64,000 bases of DNA from Roseobacter sp. CCS2 (GTDB taxonomy: Bacteria > Pseudomonadota > Alphaproteobacteria > Rhodobacterales > Rhodobacteraceae). Shown piece by piece: positions 54,555 through 64,000 of the stretch. Location: NCBI RefSeq assembly GCF_000169435.1, contig NZ_AAYB01000001.1, forward strand, positions 496,001-560,000, in the 5' to 3' direction. Within the stretch, counting starts at the first letter, position 1, and each line of letters begins with the position of its first letter. The position numbers and the translations under genes were made by a program. The notes under the pieces are model-generated. The model saw nothing but the letters and a program-made list of their open reading frames with translations, was not told where the DNA came from and made no database searches.

Positions 54555-55086
54555 GCAGATGGATCGCAAAATCTGGGTGCAGGGTGGTGTCTTTCTCGCT
54601 TTGGCGTTCGTGTTGATCGTGGTCGACCTTGTCCCACTGGATATGCGTCCATCGCTATGGGTTTCGCCTGATCTGCTTTTGGCGACAACCTTGGCTTGGG
54701 TTGTGCGAAAGCCGACTTATGTTCCCGTCTTGGTTATCGCGTTGTTGTTCCTGATGACTGATTTCCTATTTATGCGCCCACCGGGACTATGGGCCGCCCT
54801 CGTTGTAATCTTAAGCGAAGTTCTGCGCCGTCAGCACCGCGAATTCCGCAATATGCCTTTACTTGTCGAATGGGGCACAGTGGCGGTCGGGATCATCGCC
54901 ATCACAATCGTTAACCGCATCGTGCTGGCTATCGTGGTGTCTCCGCAGGCCCCCTTGGGCCTGACTTTGATCGAAATGATTGCGACGATCCTTGTTTACC
55001 CTATCGTGCTTCTTGTCGCCCATTTCATCTTTGGCATATCGCGCATATCACGCGGCGAGATCGGCAGTAAGGGACAAATCTTATGA
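54547..55086 (+). CDS. mreD: Rod shape-determining protein MreD
   Basis: 179 residues; five to six membrane helices (for example IWVQGGVFLALAFVLIVVDLVPL, WVSPDLLLATTLAWVVRK). Small integral membrane partner of MreC. The sequence is poorly conserved, as usual for MreD; identity rests on size, topology and operon position. Its stop overlaps mrdA (ATGA). Confidence 0.9.
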   Translation: MAEQMDRKIWVQGGVFLALAFVLIVVDLVPLDMRPSLWVSPDLLLATTLAWVVRKPTYVPVLVIALLFLMTDFLFMRPPGLWAALVVILSEVLRRQHREFRNMPLLVEWGTVAVGIIAITIVNRIVLAIVVSPQAPLGLTLIEMIATILVYPIVLLVAHFIFGISRISRGEIGSKGQIL

Positions 55087-57023
55087 AACGCCCCCCAAAG
55101 GATATCATCGCAAGTGCGCGCACAATCAGTCGGCGTGCTTTGGTCATGGGTGGCGTGCAACTTGGCGTCATTGCCGCGTTGGGATGGCGACTGCAATCCA
55201 TGCAGGTTGAACAGGCGGATGAGTTTCGCCTGCTGGCCGAAGAAAACCGGATCAACATTCGTCTTCTGCCCCCTTCACGCGGACTTATCTTTGACCGCAA
55301 CGGTATTGCGATTGCGGCCAATGAACAGAACTATCGCGTTGTTATGGTGCGCGAAGATGCCGGCGACGTGGGCGAAGTCCTCGCCAAATTGACCGAGATT
55401 GTTAACATTGACCCCAGCGATCTCTCGCGCGCGATGGAGGAAATGCAACGTCGCTCGCCTTTCGTGCCCGTCACCATCGCGGACCGTTTGTCGTGGGAGG
55501 ACGTGGCCCAGATCAACCTGAACACCCCTGCTCTGCCCGGTATTCAGGCCGAGGTGGGGTTGAGCCGCGTCTACCCCTGGGGTGCTGATCTGGCACATGT
55601 TGTTGGCTATGTCGGCCCAGTCAGTGATTTTGACCTCAGCCGCATTGATGATGCTGATCCGCTGCTGCAAATCCCCAAATTTCAGATCGGCAAGACAGGT
55701 GCCGAGAACAAGCTGGAACGTACGCTGCGCGGCAGTGCAGGCACACGCCGGATTGAGGTGAACGCCGCAGGTCGCATTATGCGCGAGCTGGACCGCCAAG
55801 AAGGTGATCCCGGCAAAGATATACAACTCACGCTTGACAGCCGACTGCAAAGTTATGTGCAGGCCCGGCTGGACGGTGAATCCGCTGGTGCGGTGGTCAT
55901 TGATCTGGAAAATGGTGATCTGCGTGCCATCGCCTCTGCCCCTGCATTTGACCCCAACCTATTTGTGCGCGGTATTTCTGTTCCTGATTGGGCCGCGCTG
56001 AACGAAGACAAGTATCGCCCATTGGCGGCCAAAGCGGTGCAAGGTACGTATCCGCCAGGTTCCACATTCAAAATGGTCACCGTCATGGCAGCCATGGAAG
56101 CCGGCCTCGTTACCCCGGATGAAACGGTCTATTGCCCAGGCTTTACCGATGTCTTCAACATACGCTTTCATTGCTGGAAACGCGGCGGACATGGCAACAT
56201 CGACTTGCACGAAAGCCTGAAGCAAAGCTGCGATTGTTACTATTACGAGATCGCCCAGCGCGTCGGGATCGACAAGATGGCCGAAATGGCGCGCAAACTG
56301 GGTTTGGGCGTCCGCCATGATCTGCCACTGTCTGCGGTTGCAGAAGGCTTGGCTCCTGACAAAGAATGGAAGGCGCGTGTGCGTGGCGAAGACTGGCGGA
56401 TCGGTGACACCGTGAATGCGTCAATCGGGCAAGGCTATGTGCTGACTTCACCGTTACAACTGGCGGTGATGACAGCGCGCATTGCCACTGGCCGGACCGT
56501 GACGCCACGCTTGATCCGCTTGATTGATGGGGTAGAGCAACCTTCCGGTCTGGGTGAAAGCCTTGGCATCAATGAAAATACGCTGCGCCGCATTCGCGCG
56601 TCGATGGAAGATGTGTGCAATCATCGCCGCGGCACCGCTTACGGATCGCGGATTACCGATGATGCGCATAAGATGGCCGGTAAAACGGGCACCAGCCAAG
56701 TCCGCCGTATCACACCGGAAGAGCGCGCCGCGGGGGTGACCAAGAACGAAGACCTGCCGTGGGAACGCCGCGATCATGCGCTTTTTGTGGGTTATGCCCC
56801 TTATGACAATCCGCGCTATGCCGTGTCTGTCGTTGTCGAACATGGCGGCGGCGGATCACGCGCTGCAGCACCCATCGCCCGTGACATCATACTGCAAGCA
56901 CAATACGGCGGGCCACCCCCGCTAGAGGCATATCCCGCAGGCGTCCGCGACAAGATCGCCGCGCAGCAACGCCGGATCGAAGAACGCGTACCGCCAGGTG
57001 CGAAAGGGCGCAGCCGGGTATGA
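55083..57023 (+). CDS. mrdA: Penicillin-binding protein 2 (cell elongation transpeptidase)
   Basis: 646 residues. One N-terminal membrane anchor (ALVMGGVQLGVIAALGW), pedestal domain, then the transpeptidase: PPGSTFKMV (catalytic Ser-x-x-Lys, about 325), QSCDCYYYE in the SxN position (about 379-387), and GKTGTSQV (KTG box, about 538). Crosslinks side-wall peptidoglycan together with RodA, whose gene follows with an ATGA overlap. Confidence 0.97.
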   Translation: MKRPPKDIIASARTISRRALVMGGVQLGVIAALGWRLQSMQVEQADEFRLLAEENRINIRLLPPSRGLIFDRNGIAIAANEQNYRVVMVREDAGDVGEVLAKLTEIVNIDPSDLSRAMEEMQRRSPFVPVTIADRLSWEDVAQINLNTPALPGIQAEVGLSRVYPWGADLAHVVGYVGPVSDFDLSRIDDADPLLQIPKFQIGKTGAENKLERTLRGSAGTRRIEVNAAGRIMRELDRQEGDPGKDIQLTLDSRLQSYVQARLDGESAGAVVIDLENGDLRAIASAPAFDPNLFVRGISVPDWAALNEDKYRPLAAKAVQGTYPPGSTFKMVTVMAAMEAGLVTPDETVYCPGFTDVFNIRFHCWKRGGHGNIDLHESLKQSCDCYYYEIAQRVGIDKMAEMARKLGLGVRHDLPLSAVAEGLAPDKEWKARVRGEDWRIGDTVNASIGQGYVLTSPLQLAVMTARIATGRTVTPRLIRLIDGVEQPSGLGESLGINENTLRRIRASMEDVCNHRRGTAYGSRITDDAHKMAGKTGTSQVRRITPEERAAGVTKNEDLPWERRDHALFVGYAPYDNPRYAVSVVVEHGGGGSRAAAPIARDIILQAQYGGPPPLEAYPAGVRDKIAAQQRRIEERVPPGAKGRSRV

Positions 57024-58159
57024 GTTATCTAGAGTATAACACCAAATATGTGCCAACCGGCCTGCGCAAGGTGCTGCACCTGAACTGGCCGATCATCCTA
57101 TTGCTGATCGCGGTCGCATGTGCCGGTTTTCTGATGCTCTATTCCGTGGCCGGTGGTTCCATGACCCCATGGGTCGAACCGCAGATGGAACGCTTTGCAC
57201 TGGGTATGGTCCTAATGATCATTGTTGCGATGGTTCCCATCTGGTTTTGGCGCAACATGGCCTTTGTGGCCTATGGTGGTTCAATACTACTGCTTCTGGG
57301 GGTCGAGTTTTTCGGCGAGGTGCGTATGGGTGCGCAACGCTGGATCGATATTGGTTTTATGCGTTTGCAACCGTCTGAGTTGACCAAAATCACTTTGGTG
57401 ATGTTTTTGGCGGCTTATTACGATTGGCTGCCAAATAAGAAAACATCGCACCCTTTATGGGTTGTTTTGCCGGTTTTATTCATTCTTGCACCGACGATGC
57501 TGGTCCTTAATCAACCTGACTTGGGAACCGCACTTTTGCTGTTAATCGGCGGTGCTGCGGTCATGTTTCTGGCAGGGGTGCATTGGGCCTATTTCGCCAC
57601 AGTTGTTGGTGGTGGCGTTGCCGCCATTGTGGCTGTTTTCCAGTCGCGCGGCACGCCGTGGCAGTTGCTGCAAGACTATCAGTACCGCCGGATTGATACG
57701 TTTCTGGACCCCGCAAATGACCCGCTGGGGGCTGGTTATCACATCACCCAAGCCAAGATTGCGCTGGGGTCCGGTGGCTGGACTGGCCGGGGTTTTATGC
57801 AAGGGACGCAATCGCGCCTGAACTTCCTGCCTGAAAAGCACACCGACTTTATCTTTACCACACTGGCCGAAGAGTTCGGCTTTGTGGGGGCCTTCACATT
57901 GCTGGTGCTCTACCTGCTGATTGTTCTGTTTTGCATCATCTCTGCCTTGGGCAATCGCGACCGCTTTGCGTCCTTGCTGACCCTTGGCATCGCCATGACA
58001 TTCTTTTTGTTCTTCGCTGTAAATATGGCGATGGTCACCGGGCTGGCCCCCGTTGTCGGTGTGCCCCTGCCATTGGTCAGTTACGGCGGGTCAGCGATGC
58101 TGGTCCTGCTGGTGGCCTTCGGTCTGGTTCAAAGCGCCCATATCCATAGGCCCCGTTAA
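57020..58159 (+). CDS. rodA: Peptidoglycan glycosyltransferase RodA
   Basis: 379 residues; about ten membrane helices of the SEDS family. GAQRWIDIGFMRLQPSELTKITLVMFLA (about 104-131) and GAGYHITQAKIALGSGGWTGRGFMQGTQSRLNFLPEKHTDFIFTTLAEEFGF (about 236-287) carry the conserved catalytic region. Polymerises lipid II with PBP2. Also named mrdB. Its TAA overlaps the next start (TAATG). Confidence 0.97.
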   Translation: MSYLEYNTKYVPTGLRKVLHLNWPIILLLIAVACAGFLMLYSVAGGSMTPWVEPQMERFALGMVLMIIVAMVPIWFWRNMAFVAYGGSILLLLGVEFFGEVRMGAQRWIDIGFMRLQPSELTKITLVMFLAAYYDWLPNKKTSHPLWVVLPVLFILAPTMLVLNQPDLGTALLLLIGGAAVMFLAGVHWAYFATVVGGGVAAIVAVFQSRGTPWQLLQDYQYRRIDTFLDPANDPLGAGYHITQAKIALGSGGWTGRGFMQGTQSRLNFLPEKHTDFIFTTLAEEFGFVGAFTLLVLYLLIVLFCIISALGNRDRFASLLTLGIAMTFFLFFAVNMAMVTGLAPVVGVPLPLVSYGGSAMLVLLVAFGLVQSAHIHRPR

Positions 58160-59091
58160 TGCTGAACGTTTTGTTTTCTGCGCAACCCGAACGCTGGGAT
58201 GAATATCGCGCGCCACTGACCAATGCATTTGCAAAGGCCGGTCTTGAGGTGGATCTGGCGCAAAGCCACACGCCAGCGGATGTCGATTATATCATCTTTG
58301 CCCCCAACGGCCCGGTGACCGATTTCAGCCCATATACCAAGACCAAAGCCATCATGAGCCTTTGGGCAGGTGTTGAAACCGTCGTCGACAATGCCACCCT
58401 GACACAGCCGCTTTGTCGGCTGGTCGACGACAGCTTAACCAACGGTATGGTTGAATGGGTCGTCGGGCATACCCTGCGCCATCATCTTGGCATGGACGCG
58501 CATATCACCAAGCAAGACGGCACATGGGATAACTTTATCTATCCACCAATCGCCGCCCACCGGCCTGTGACCATTTTGGGCATTGGCGCGCTTGGTGCCG
58601 CTTGCGGTCAGGCGCTGCACGCGCTTGGCTTTCCAGTGACCGGATGGAGCCGCCGCGCAAAGGATATCCCCAATATCCGTTGCCTACATGGCGACGATGG
58701 GCTGCGCACAGCCTTGACCGGTGCACAGATTGTCATTCTGTTACTGCCGCAAACACCACAGACAACCAACATCCTGACTGGTGATACCCTTGCCCTGATG
58801 GCCAAGGGCAGTTCCGTGATTAACCCCGGTCGTGGTCCGCTCATTGATGATGCAGCTTTGTTGGCAGCGCTTGACAGCGGGCACATTGCCCATGCGACAT
58901 TAGATGTGTTTCGGATTGAGCCTTTGCCGCCGCAAGACCCCTATTGGGCCCATCCGCAGGTGACCGTCACCCCGCATATCGCATCCTCGACCCGGCCTGA
59001 AACGGCAGCTGAGGTGATTGTCGAAAACATCAGCCGCGGCGAAGCGGGTAAACCGTTTCGCTATCTTGTGGACCGTGGGCGCGGGTATTAA
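58159..59091 (+). CDS. D-2-hydroxyacid dehydrogenase (glyoxylate/hydroxypyruvate reductase A-like)
   Basis: 310 residues. Rossmann GIGALGAACGQALHALGFPVTGWSR (about 139-163); catalytic Arg in NPGRGPLID, Glu in FRIEPLPP and His in TPHIASS. GhrA-type enzymes reduce glyoxylate and hydroxypyruvate with NAD(P)H. Starts inside the rodA stop, so it rides on the cell-wall operon although its role is metabolic. Stops overlap tail-to-tail with the next gene in TTAA. Confidence 0.88.
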   Translation: MLNVLFSAQPERWDEYRAPLTNAFAKAGLEVDLAQSHTPADVDYIIFAPNGPVTDFSPYTKTKAIMSLWAGVETVVDNATLTQPLCRLVDDSLTNGMVEWVVGHTLRHHLGMDAHITKQDGTWDNFIYPPIAAHRPVTILGIGALGAACGQALHALGFPVTGWSRRAKDIPNIRCLHGDDGLRTALTGAQIVILLLPQTPQTTNILTGDTLALMAKGSSVINPGRGPLIDDAALLAALDSGHIAHATLDVFRIEPLPPQDPYWAHPQVTVTPHIASSTRPETAAEVIVENISRGEAGKPFRYLVDRGRGY

Positions 59092-59864
59092 CGCAGCTTA
59101 GGCGGTTTGTCCGGGTTCATGCCCGGTGCACCGGGTACGTGCGGGGTTTCCGGTTCAGGCAAATCAAAGCGCAAGCCCACTTTGGCAAGATGTGCAGCCA
59201 ACGGATCGGTCGCCCTGACAAACAAGACATCCATAACGCCTGCCTCAATGCCAGAGAACGTCAATGCTTCGCTGGCCGCAGACGCCAGCGCCTTTTCGGC
59301 ACCTTCAACCGCATCGACAAACGCCAAAACATGCCCGCGCGCGCCATCTTCATAGGTAGCCGCCGCAAGATAGGCGAACCGTGCCAACCCGGCGGCAATG
59401 GCAAGTTTGCGATCTAACCCCGAAACAACAGCTTCGGGCAGGCCACCCGGCGCCAAGACTTCGGTCAATCGCGCCTCTGTTTCATCGGGACCATGTGACA
59501 GGGTCGCGACCAGCCACTCCACAGCCTCTGCCGGGATCAACATCGCCGATGGTGCCACATCAAGATTAAGCGCCAAACCAACACCCTGCCCCGCGAGCAT
59601 TTCAGCAAGCGCACGCCCTGACACACCTGCATAGGGCGCGACACGGCCAACGAATTGTGACAACCGTTCTTCGCGGTCAAACACAAGCGTGAATTTCTGG
59701 TCTTCAATCTCAAACAATTCTGGCGTGATCTGATCGCCTTGCGCTTCGGCCCCCAGCAGTATGAACAGTTCGGTATCGACCAATCGTTCATAAAACCGCA
59801 GGCGTGCTGCATCATCATCGGGTGCGGCTTCCATGGTGGCATGGGCCTGATCAAGGTCGGTCAT
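59088..59864 (-). CDS. SseB-family protein
   Basis: 258 residues, cytoplasmic. The N-terminal half DTELFILLGAEAQGDQITPELFEIEDQKFTLVFDREERLSQFVGRVAPYAGVSGRALAEML fits the SseB N-terminal domain (a widespread accessory domain of unknown function), ending with PSAMLIPAEAVEWL. The C-terminal half is acidic and alanine-rich. Its ATG overlaps the preceding UDG-family stop. Confidence 0.8.
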   Translation of the reverse strand: MTDLDQAHATMEAAPDDDAARLRFYERLVDTELFILLGAEAQGDQITPELFEIEDQKFTLVFDREERLSQFVGRVAPYAGVSGRALAEMLAGQGVGLALNLDVAPSAMLIPAEAVEWLVATLSHGPDETEARLTEVLAPGGLPEAVVSGLDRKLAIAAGLARFAYLAAATYEDGARGHVLAFVDAVEGAEKALASAASEALTFSGIEAGVMDVLFVRATDPLAAHLAKVGLRFDLPEPETPHVPGAPGMNPDKPPKLR

Positions 59865-60442
59865 TTCAAAACATCTTTCACGGCAGCGCGCAGTTCGGGA
59901 AGCAGATCAGCCTCGAACCACGGGTTCTTCTTAAGCCATGCGGTATTGCGCCACGACGGATGAGGCAAGGGAAAGACGCGCGGTCCAAGGTCGCGCCAAC
60001 CGCGTACCGTTTCCGTCACCCCTGACCTGCTGTTCAAATGCCAACGATGGGCATAGCCGCCCACAAGCAGCTTCAGCTGCACCTGACCCAACGCCGCCAT
60101 GACCCGATCATGCCATGTAGCCCTGCAAATCGGGGGTGGCGGCAGATCAGAGCCTTTTGCGTCATATCCTGGAAAGCAGAACGCCATCGGAACAATCGCA
60201 ATCTTGCTGCGGTCATAAAACGTGTCAGGATTCACGCCAAGCCAATCGCGCAAACGATCCCCGGACCGGTCCCAGAACGGTGTGCCTGCCGCATGAACCC
60301 GCATACCGGGTGCCTGACTTGCAATCAAAATACGCGGTGGCGTTTCAAACCAGACAATCGGGCGCGGCTGATGGCGTGTCGCGGTCGCTGCAAAGCGGTC
60401 ACGACAAAGCGTACAGGCTGAAATCTCTTCTTGTAGGGTCAT
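59861..60442 (-). CDS. Uracil-DNA glycosylase-family protein
   Basis: 193 residues. CTLCRDRFAAT near the start, RILIASQAPGMRVHAAGTPFWDRSGDRLRDWLG (about 38-70) and FPLPHPSWRN near the C-terminus match the UDG superfamily fold (GQAPG-like motif 1, HPS motif 2). Motif 1 has the SQAPG form, so removal of uracil is not certain. ATG 60442 is preferred on similarity; a GTG 13 codons earlier is possible. Function in this subgroup is not established. Confidence 0.8.
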   Translation of the reverse strand: MTLQEEISACTLCRDRFAATATRHQPRPIVWFETPPRILIASQAPGMRVHAAGTPFWDRSGDRLRDWLGVNPDTFYDRSKIAIVPMAFCFPGYDAKGSDLPPPPICRATWHDRVMAALGQVQLKLLVGGYAHRWHLNSRSGVTETVRGWRDLGPRVFPLPHPSWRNTAWLKKNPWFEADLLPELRAAVKDVLK

Positions 60443-60481
60443 CAGTAAACAACGTTGGGATATCTTGATAAGAACGGCCAC

Positions 60482-60669
60482 ATAACAAATAGATCAGCAG
60501 CCCGGTTGAACCAGACCATTGCGGAAACGAAATAGGGCCGTGATAGGGCCTTGCCGAACATAAATCACGAAAACGTCGCTATAATCATGCCTTAAAGTCG
60601 CAGTATGGAAACCGCATGAGGCATGTTAACCTTTGGCCCATATAAGAAAGCGCGCCGCATCATGCGGAC
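60482..60669. other. Divergent intergenic region before capsule genes
   Basis: 188 bases between the UDG-family gene and the capsule ATPase. AT-richer than flanks; must hold promoters for both directions, but I see no convincing box or repeat. Confidence 0.5.
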
Positions 60670-61338
60670 ATGAGCGGGATTGAGATGTTAGAATTTGCCG
60701 AAGTCAGCAAATCGTTTTGGACAGGTACGCAGCGCAAGGTGATCCTTGATCGCGCGTCTTTCCGCGTCGAGCTGGGAAATTCGCTGGGCATTCTGGCACC
60801 CAACGGGACAGGCAAGACAACGCTGATCAATATGATGTCAGGTCTGGAAAAGCCTGATGAGGGCACAATACGGCGGGGCTGTCGGATTTCTTTTCCTCTT
60901 GGGTTTATGGGCGGCACGGACAATACGCTATCTGCGATGGAAAACAGCCGCTTTATCGCGCGCCTTTACGGGCTTGATCCAGACTATGTTGAGGCGTTCT
61001 GCCGTTGGCTGTGTGGTCTGGAAGAATACTTTGACATGCCACTTGGCACATATTCGTCGGGCATGCGCGCACGATTTTCCTTTGCGCTATTGCTTGCGCT
61101 TGATTTTGATATGTACCTGATTGACGAAGGCATGCCCGGTGCCACAGATGCCGAATTCAACCGCAAGGCGGGGGAAATTCTGCGTGAACGGCTGGAAAAG
61201 GCAACCGTAATTATTGTATCCCACCAACCTGCTGTACTTGAGCGTCTTGCCAAGACGGCGGCAGTGCTCAAAAACGGGCAACTGCATATGTTTGACACCT
61301 TGGAAGAGGCGCGCGTGCTGTATGACTACCAATCCTAA
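60670..61338 (+). CDS. Capsular polysaccharide export ATPase (KpsT/CtrD-like)
   Basis: 222 residues. Compact ABC-2 type ATPase. Walker A is LAPNGTGKTT (first Gly replaced by Ala), signature YSSGMRARFSFALLLAL, Walker B MYLIDEGMPGATD, then IIVSHQPAVLERLAKTAAVLKNGQLHMFDTLEEA. These features fit KpsT/BexA/CtrD, which exports group 2 capsule. Start ATG 60670 or 60685; the latter has a GGGA site 5 bases upstream. No KpsM permease gene is adjacent. Confidence 0.88.
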   Translation: MSGIEMLEFAEVSKSFWTGTQRKVILDRASFRVELGNSLGILAPNGTGKTTLINMMSGLEKPDEGTIRRGCRISFPLGFMGGTDNTLSAMENSRFIARLYGLDPDYVEAFCRWLCGLEEYFDMPLGTYSSGMRARFSFALLLALDFDMYLIDEGMPGATDAEFNRKAGEILRERLEKATVIIVSHQPAVLERLAKTAAVLKNGQLHMFDTLEEARVLYDYQS

Positions 61339-62875
61339 GGTTAAAAAGTTCCGCATCCGCCGGAAAACGCCCGACGAACAACAGCAGCCAGAGGCCGCTT
61401 CGGATGCTGTGGAAGCAGCGAAAGAGCCTTCGCATGCAGAACAGATCGCCGCAATCAGCAAAGAAGGTCTGACCGGCCGTCAATTGCGTATGGCCAGACG
61501 CGTCGCCATGAAAAACGGGTTTGAAGCATCTTCGGATTATGATGCCGTGCGCCAATTGCGGGCCGCAGGTATTGACCCGTTCCAACGCAGCTCTGTACTT
61601 GAGCTTGTGAAACCAGAGGGTGCCAAAGTACCGGGCCGACGGGGCCGCATCCAATTGCCCGATACACAGCGGGACGACGGTATCTCACTGCCATCGACCA
61701 ACAACAACGAAGCATTGAACCGCAACGCGGCCGAAATCCTGCAAATTCAGCGCGATATCGCAGCGCGGCGCAAACGCAAGCTGGCCTTACTTTTTACGCG
61801 CCTGTCTTTCTTTGTGTTTCTGCCCACGTTTCTGATCGGCTGGTATTTCTACAATATCGCCACCCCGATGTATGCAACCAACTCTGAAATCGTGATCCAA
61901 CAGGCCCAACCGCAAGGCGGCGGGCCACAAGGTTTGGCGACGCTGTTCCAAGGCACGTCAATGGCCACGCAACAGGACAGTATTGCTGTTCAATCCTATC
62001 TGGCATCACGGGAAGCGATGCTGCGATTGAACGATGACCACGGCTTTAAAACGCATTTTGCCGATCAAAACATCGACAGCATTCAGCGGCTTGAGGAAAA
62101 TGCGACCAATGAACAAGCTTTTGGGCTGTACACCGATCACGTAAAGATCAGCTATGACCCCACCGAAGGATTGATCCGGATGGAGGTGATCGCCGCCGAT
62201 CCGGTCAAAAGCTACGAATTTTCCGAAGCGTTGATCGGCTATGCGGAAGAACAGGTTGACCAACTGACAGGGCGTTTGCGCGAAGATCAGATGCGCGGTG
62301 CCTTGCAAAGCTATGAAGAGGCCGAGGAACGCCGTGCAGAGGCGCTGGCCACATGGCTTGCTATTCAAGAGGACGTTCGCCAGATCGATCCGCAAAGCGA
62401 AAGTGCGGCACGCATGGGGCAGATCAACACGCTTGAAAGCGAAAAACAAAGGCTGGAGCTGGTCTTGCAATCGCGGCTGAATGTTGACCGCCCAAGCGAA
62501 GTGCAGGTGCAGTCACTACGTGATCAGATCGCCAATATAGAGGCATTGATCGCCGAACTGCGCGATCAGCTTGTGGGTGGTGCGGGTGAAGAAGTATCTT
62601 TAGCTGCGCGCAACACAGAACTCCGGACTGCTGAAGAAAACTACACCTTCCAGACCGCGATGGTCCAACAGGCGCTGACACAAATGGAAACCGCCCGCAT
62701 TGAAGCCAACCGTCAGGTCCGTTACCTGTCGCAAAGCGTGCGCCCGATTATTCCCGATCAGGCGACTTATCCACGTGCCTTTGAAAACACGATTTTGGCA
62801 TTTTTGATCTTTGCAGGCATCTATCTGATGGTTTCAATAACTGCCTCAATCCTTCGCGAACAGGTCAGCTCTTGA
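61322..62875 (+). CDS. Capsule polysaccharide export inner-membrane protein (KpsE/CtrB-like)
   Basis: 517 residues; start overlaps the ATPase by 17 bases. A cytoplasmic extension of about 150 residues ([15 protein letters not shown]..., then [18 protein letters not shown]) precedes a membrane helix (about 158-178), a large periplasmic coiled-coil (about 310-470, [14 protein letters not shown] and [19 protein letters not shown]) and a C-terminal helix ([24 protein letters not shown]). This is the KpsE/BexC/CtrB polysaccharide co-polymerase layout with an unusually long N-terminus. Confidence 0.88.
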   Translation: MTTNPKVKKFRIRRKTPDEQQQPEAASDAVEAAKEPSHAEQIAAISKEGLTGRQLRMARRVAMKNGFEASSDYDAVRQLRAAGIDPFQRSSVLELVKPEGAKVPGRRGRIQLPDTQRDDGISLPSTNNNEALNRNAAEILQIQRDIAARRKRKLALLFTRLSFFVFLPTFLIGWYFYNIATPMYATNSEIVIQQAQPQGGGPQGLATLFQGTSMATQQDSIAVQSYLASREAMLRLNDDHGFKTHFADQNIDSIQRLEENATNEQAFGLYTDHVKISYDPTEGLIRMEVIAADPVKSYEFSEALIGYAEEQVDQLTGRLREDQMRGALQSYEEAEERRAEALATWLAIQEDVRQIDPQSESAARMGQINTLESEKQRLELVLQSRLNVDRPSEVQVQSLRDQIANIEALIAELRDQLVGGAGEEVSLAARNTELRTAEENYTFQTAMVQQALTQMETARIEANRQVRYLSQSVRPIIPDQATYPRAFENTILAFLIFAGIYLMVSITASILREQVSS

Positions 62876-63708
62876 TGCATACAGTCAATATCGGTGATTT
62901 AGCGGTCAGCAATGACCTGCCCCTTTTGGTCATTGCAGGGCCTTGCCAGTTGGAAGGGGCCGACCACGCCCAGATGATCGCTGGCAAGATGGCAGAGATT
63001 TGTGCGGAACACGGTGCACAGTTCGTCTTCAAAGGGTCCTATGACAAGGCCAACCGCACATCATTGGGCGGTAAACGCGGGCTTGGGATGGATGAAGGCC
63101 TGAAGGTCATGCAATCGGTTAAAGACAGCATCGGCTGCCCTGTATTGACCGACATTCACGCCCCCGATCAATGCGCGACAGTGGCAGAGGTTTGCGACAT
63201 CTTGCAGATCCCGGCCTTCCTGTGCCGCCAAACCGATCTGTTGCTTGCGGCCGGCGAAACCGGTGCTGTGATCAACGTCAAAAAGGGCCAGTTCCTTGCG
63301 CCATGGGACATGCCCAATGTGGTGTCCAAAATCGAAAGCACAGGAAATAAGCGCATCCTGCTGACCGAGCGTGGCGCATCCTTTGGTTACAACACCCTCG
63401 TGGCTGATATGCGGTCGTTGCCCACAATGGCGCGCACCGGTTATCCCGTGGTGATGGACGCGACCCATTCGGTGCAACAGCCCGGCGGTATGGGTGGATC
63501 ATCCGGCGGGCAACGTGAATTCGCCCCGGTGATGGCGCGGGCGGCTGTATCCTTGGGCATTGCTGCTGTCTTTATCGAAACGCATGAAGACCCCGATCAT
63601 GCGCCGTCAGATGGGCCCAATATGATCCCGCTTGATCAAATGCATGGTGTCATCAAAAGCCTGATGGCGTTTGATGGGCTGGCCAAAGCCGATCCATTGC
63701 GTGTGTGA
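62875..63708 (+). CDS. kdsA: 3-deoxy-8-phosphooctulonate synthase
   Basis: 277 residues. Condenses arabinose 5-phosphate and phosphoenolpyruvate to Kdo 8-phosphate. [32 protein letters not shown] (about 50-73), [23 protein letters not shown] and [11 protein letters not shown] are all hallmark segments. ATG 62875 overlaps the previous stop (TGATG). Location behind capsule export genes suggests Kdo supply for capsule linker as well as lipopolysaccharide; inferred. Confidence 0.97.
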   Translation: MHTVNIGDLAVSNDLPLLVIAGPCQLEGADHAQMIAGKMAEICAEHGAQFVFKGSYDKANRTSLGGKRGLGMDEGLKVMQSVKDSIGCPVLTDIHAPDQCATVAEVCDILQIPAFLCRQTDLLLAAGETGAVINVKKGQFLAPWDMPNVVSKIESTGNKRILLTERGASFGYNTLVADMRSLPTMARTGYPVVMDATHSVQQPGGMGGSSGGQREFAPVMARAAVSLGIAAVFIETHEDPDHAPSDGPNMIPLDQMHGVIKSLMAFDGLAKADPLRV

Positions 63709-63760
63709 CCCCCCGCGAATTCCCAGCTATGCTGTAATTTTTCCTGGTAGATTAATTTCC

Positions 63761-64000
63761 ATGCGCTTTTTGATGATCCTTGTCCTGTTTCTATCGCTTG
63801 CCATGCCTGTCACGGCGCAAGAGGCGAATGGCACCATCACCACCGAAAATTCGGCGCAGCAGGACGCGGCGATTGCGATGCGTATCCGCGAAATCCTTGG
63901 CGAGCTGGGAAACTACAACGATGTCAGTGTAACCGTGAATGAAGGGGTTGTGACCCTGCGCGGAACAACAGCATCCGCGATCGAGGCTGTCGAACTTGAA
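63761..64000 (+). CDS. Exported BON-domain protein, 5' part (possibly a mechanosensitive channel)
   Basis: 80 residues visible; the gene runs off the window end. Signal peptide RFLMILVLFLSLAMPVTA with cleavage before QEANG, then DAAIAMRIREILGELGNYNDVSVTVNEGVVTLRGTTASAIEA, a BON domain that binds phospholipid or other ligands at the envelope. Roseobacter-group MscS-type channels often start this way, but the channel part is not in view. Confidence 0.75.
   Translation, partial: MRFLMILVLFLSLAMPVTAQEANGTITTENSAQQDAAIAMRIREILGELGNYNDVSVTVNEGVVTLRGTTASAIEAVELE

Overview
The window reads as a chromosomal segment of a marine Roseobacter-group alphaproteobacterium (Rhodobacteraceae, perhaps near Loktanella/Yoonia/Octadecabacter). 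This rests on family recognition and gene order: a hisS-hisZ-hisG cluster with short-form HisG, B12-dependent NrdJ, a polyol (smo-type) ABC operon ending in mannitol dehydrogenase, xdhABC joined to a BMP-type purine transporter, and mreBCD-mrdA-rodA. The genus is an inference. Genes are dense, mostly in operons with ATGA, TGATG or TAATG junctions. I see no insertion sequence, prophage, CRISPR array, rRNA or tRNA.

Layout. 1-1430: end of a cobalamin/iron-type ABC importer. 1427-3709: class II ribonucleotide reductase behind a promoter carrying an NrdR-like box. 3925-6788: DUF1489 protein, acyl-CoA ligase, YkgJ-type cysteine cluster protein. 6820-10381 (minus): hisS, an unlisted 58-aa membrane microprotein, hisZ, hisG. 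10494-15142: slyX, dnaE, an ArsR/SRPBCC pair. 15311-24456: xanthine dehydrogenase operon followed by a purine-type ABC importer, so uptake and oxidation are encoded together. 24763-26818: two exported PilJ-like proteins, the second frameshifted. 26985-34540: LacI-type regulator and the polyol uptake and oxidation operon. A TTTACGC/GCGTAAA operator lies before the first PilJ-like gene and the polyol operon, with a weaker copy before lacI, which suggests one regulon.

34781-35428: two near-identical cold-shock genes with matching 5' leaders. 35487-40753: dodecin, a SRAP protein lacking its catalytic Cys2, and tesA/ybbA/ybbP with a gamma-glutamylcyclotransferase. 40724-46637 (minus): MATE exporter, gltX, DUF1801, a leucine-rich-repeat-like protein, nadE. 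46779-48191: exported 18-repeat MORN protein. 48253-50435 (minus): FeS photolyase and an SDR. 50549-52259: leucine-rich leader peptide, hairpin and leuA. 52569-59091: rod-shape operon plus a 2-hydroxyacid dehydrogenase. 59088-60442 (minus): SseB-like protein and a UDG-family protein. 60670-63708: capsule export ATPase, capsule export inner-membrane protein and kdsA. 63761-end: start of an exported BON-domain protein.

Most notable: the LacI/PilJ/polyol regulon with its repeated RMLxQR-x5-Cys signature, an in-frame palindromic insertion inside xdhB, the hisS-hisZ microprotein, an atypical-codon segment inside hisS, the leuA leader, the paired csp leaders, the Cys2-less SRAP, and two covarying 26-bp palindromes.
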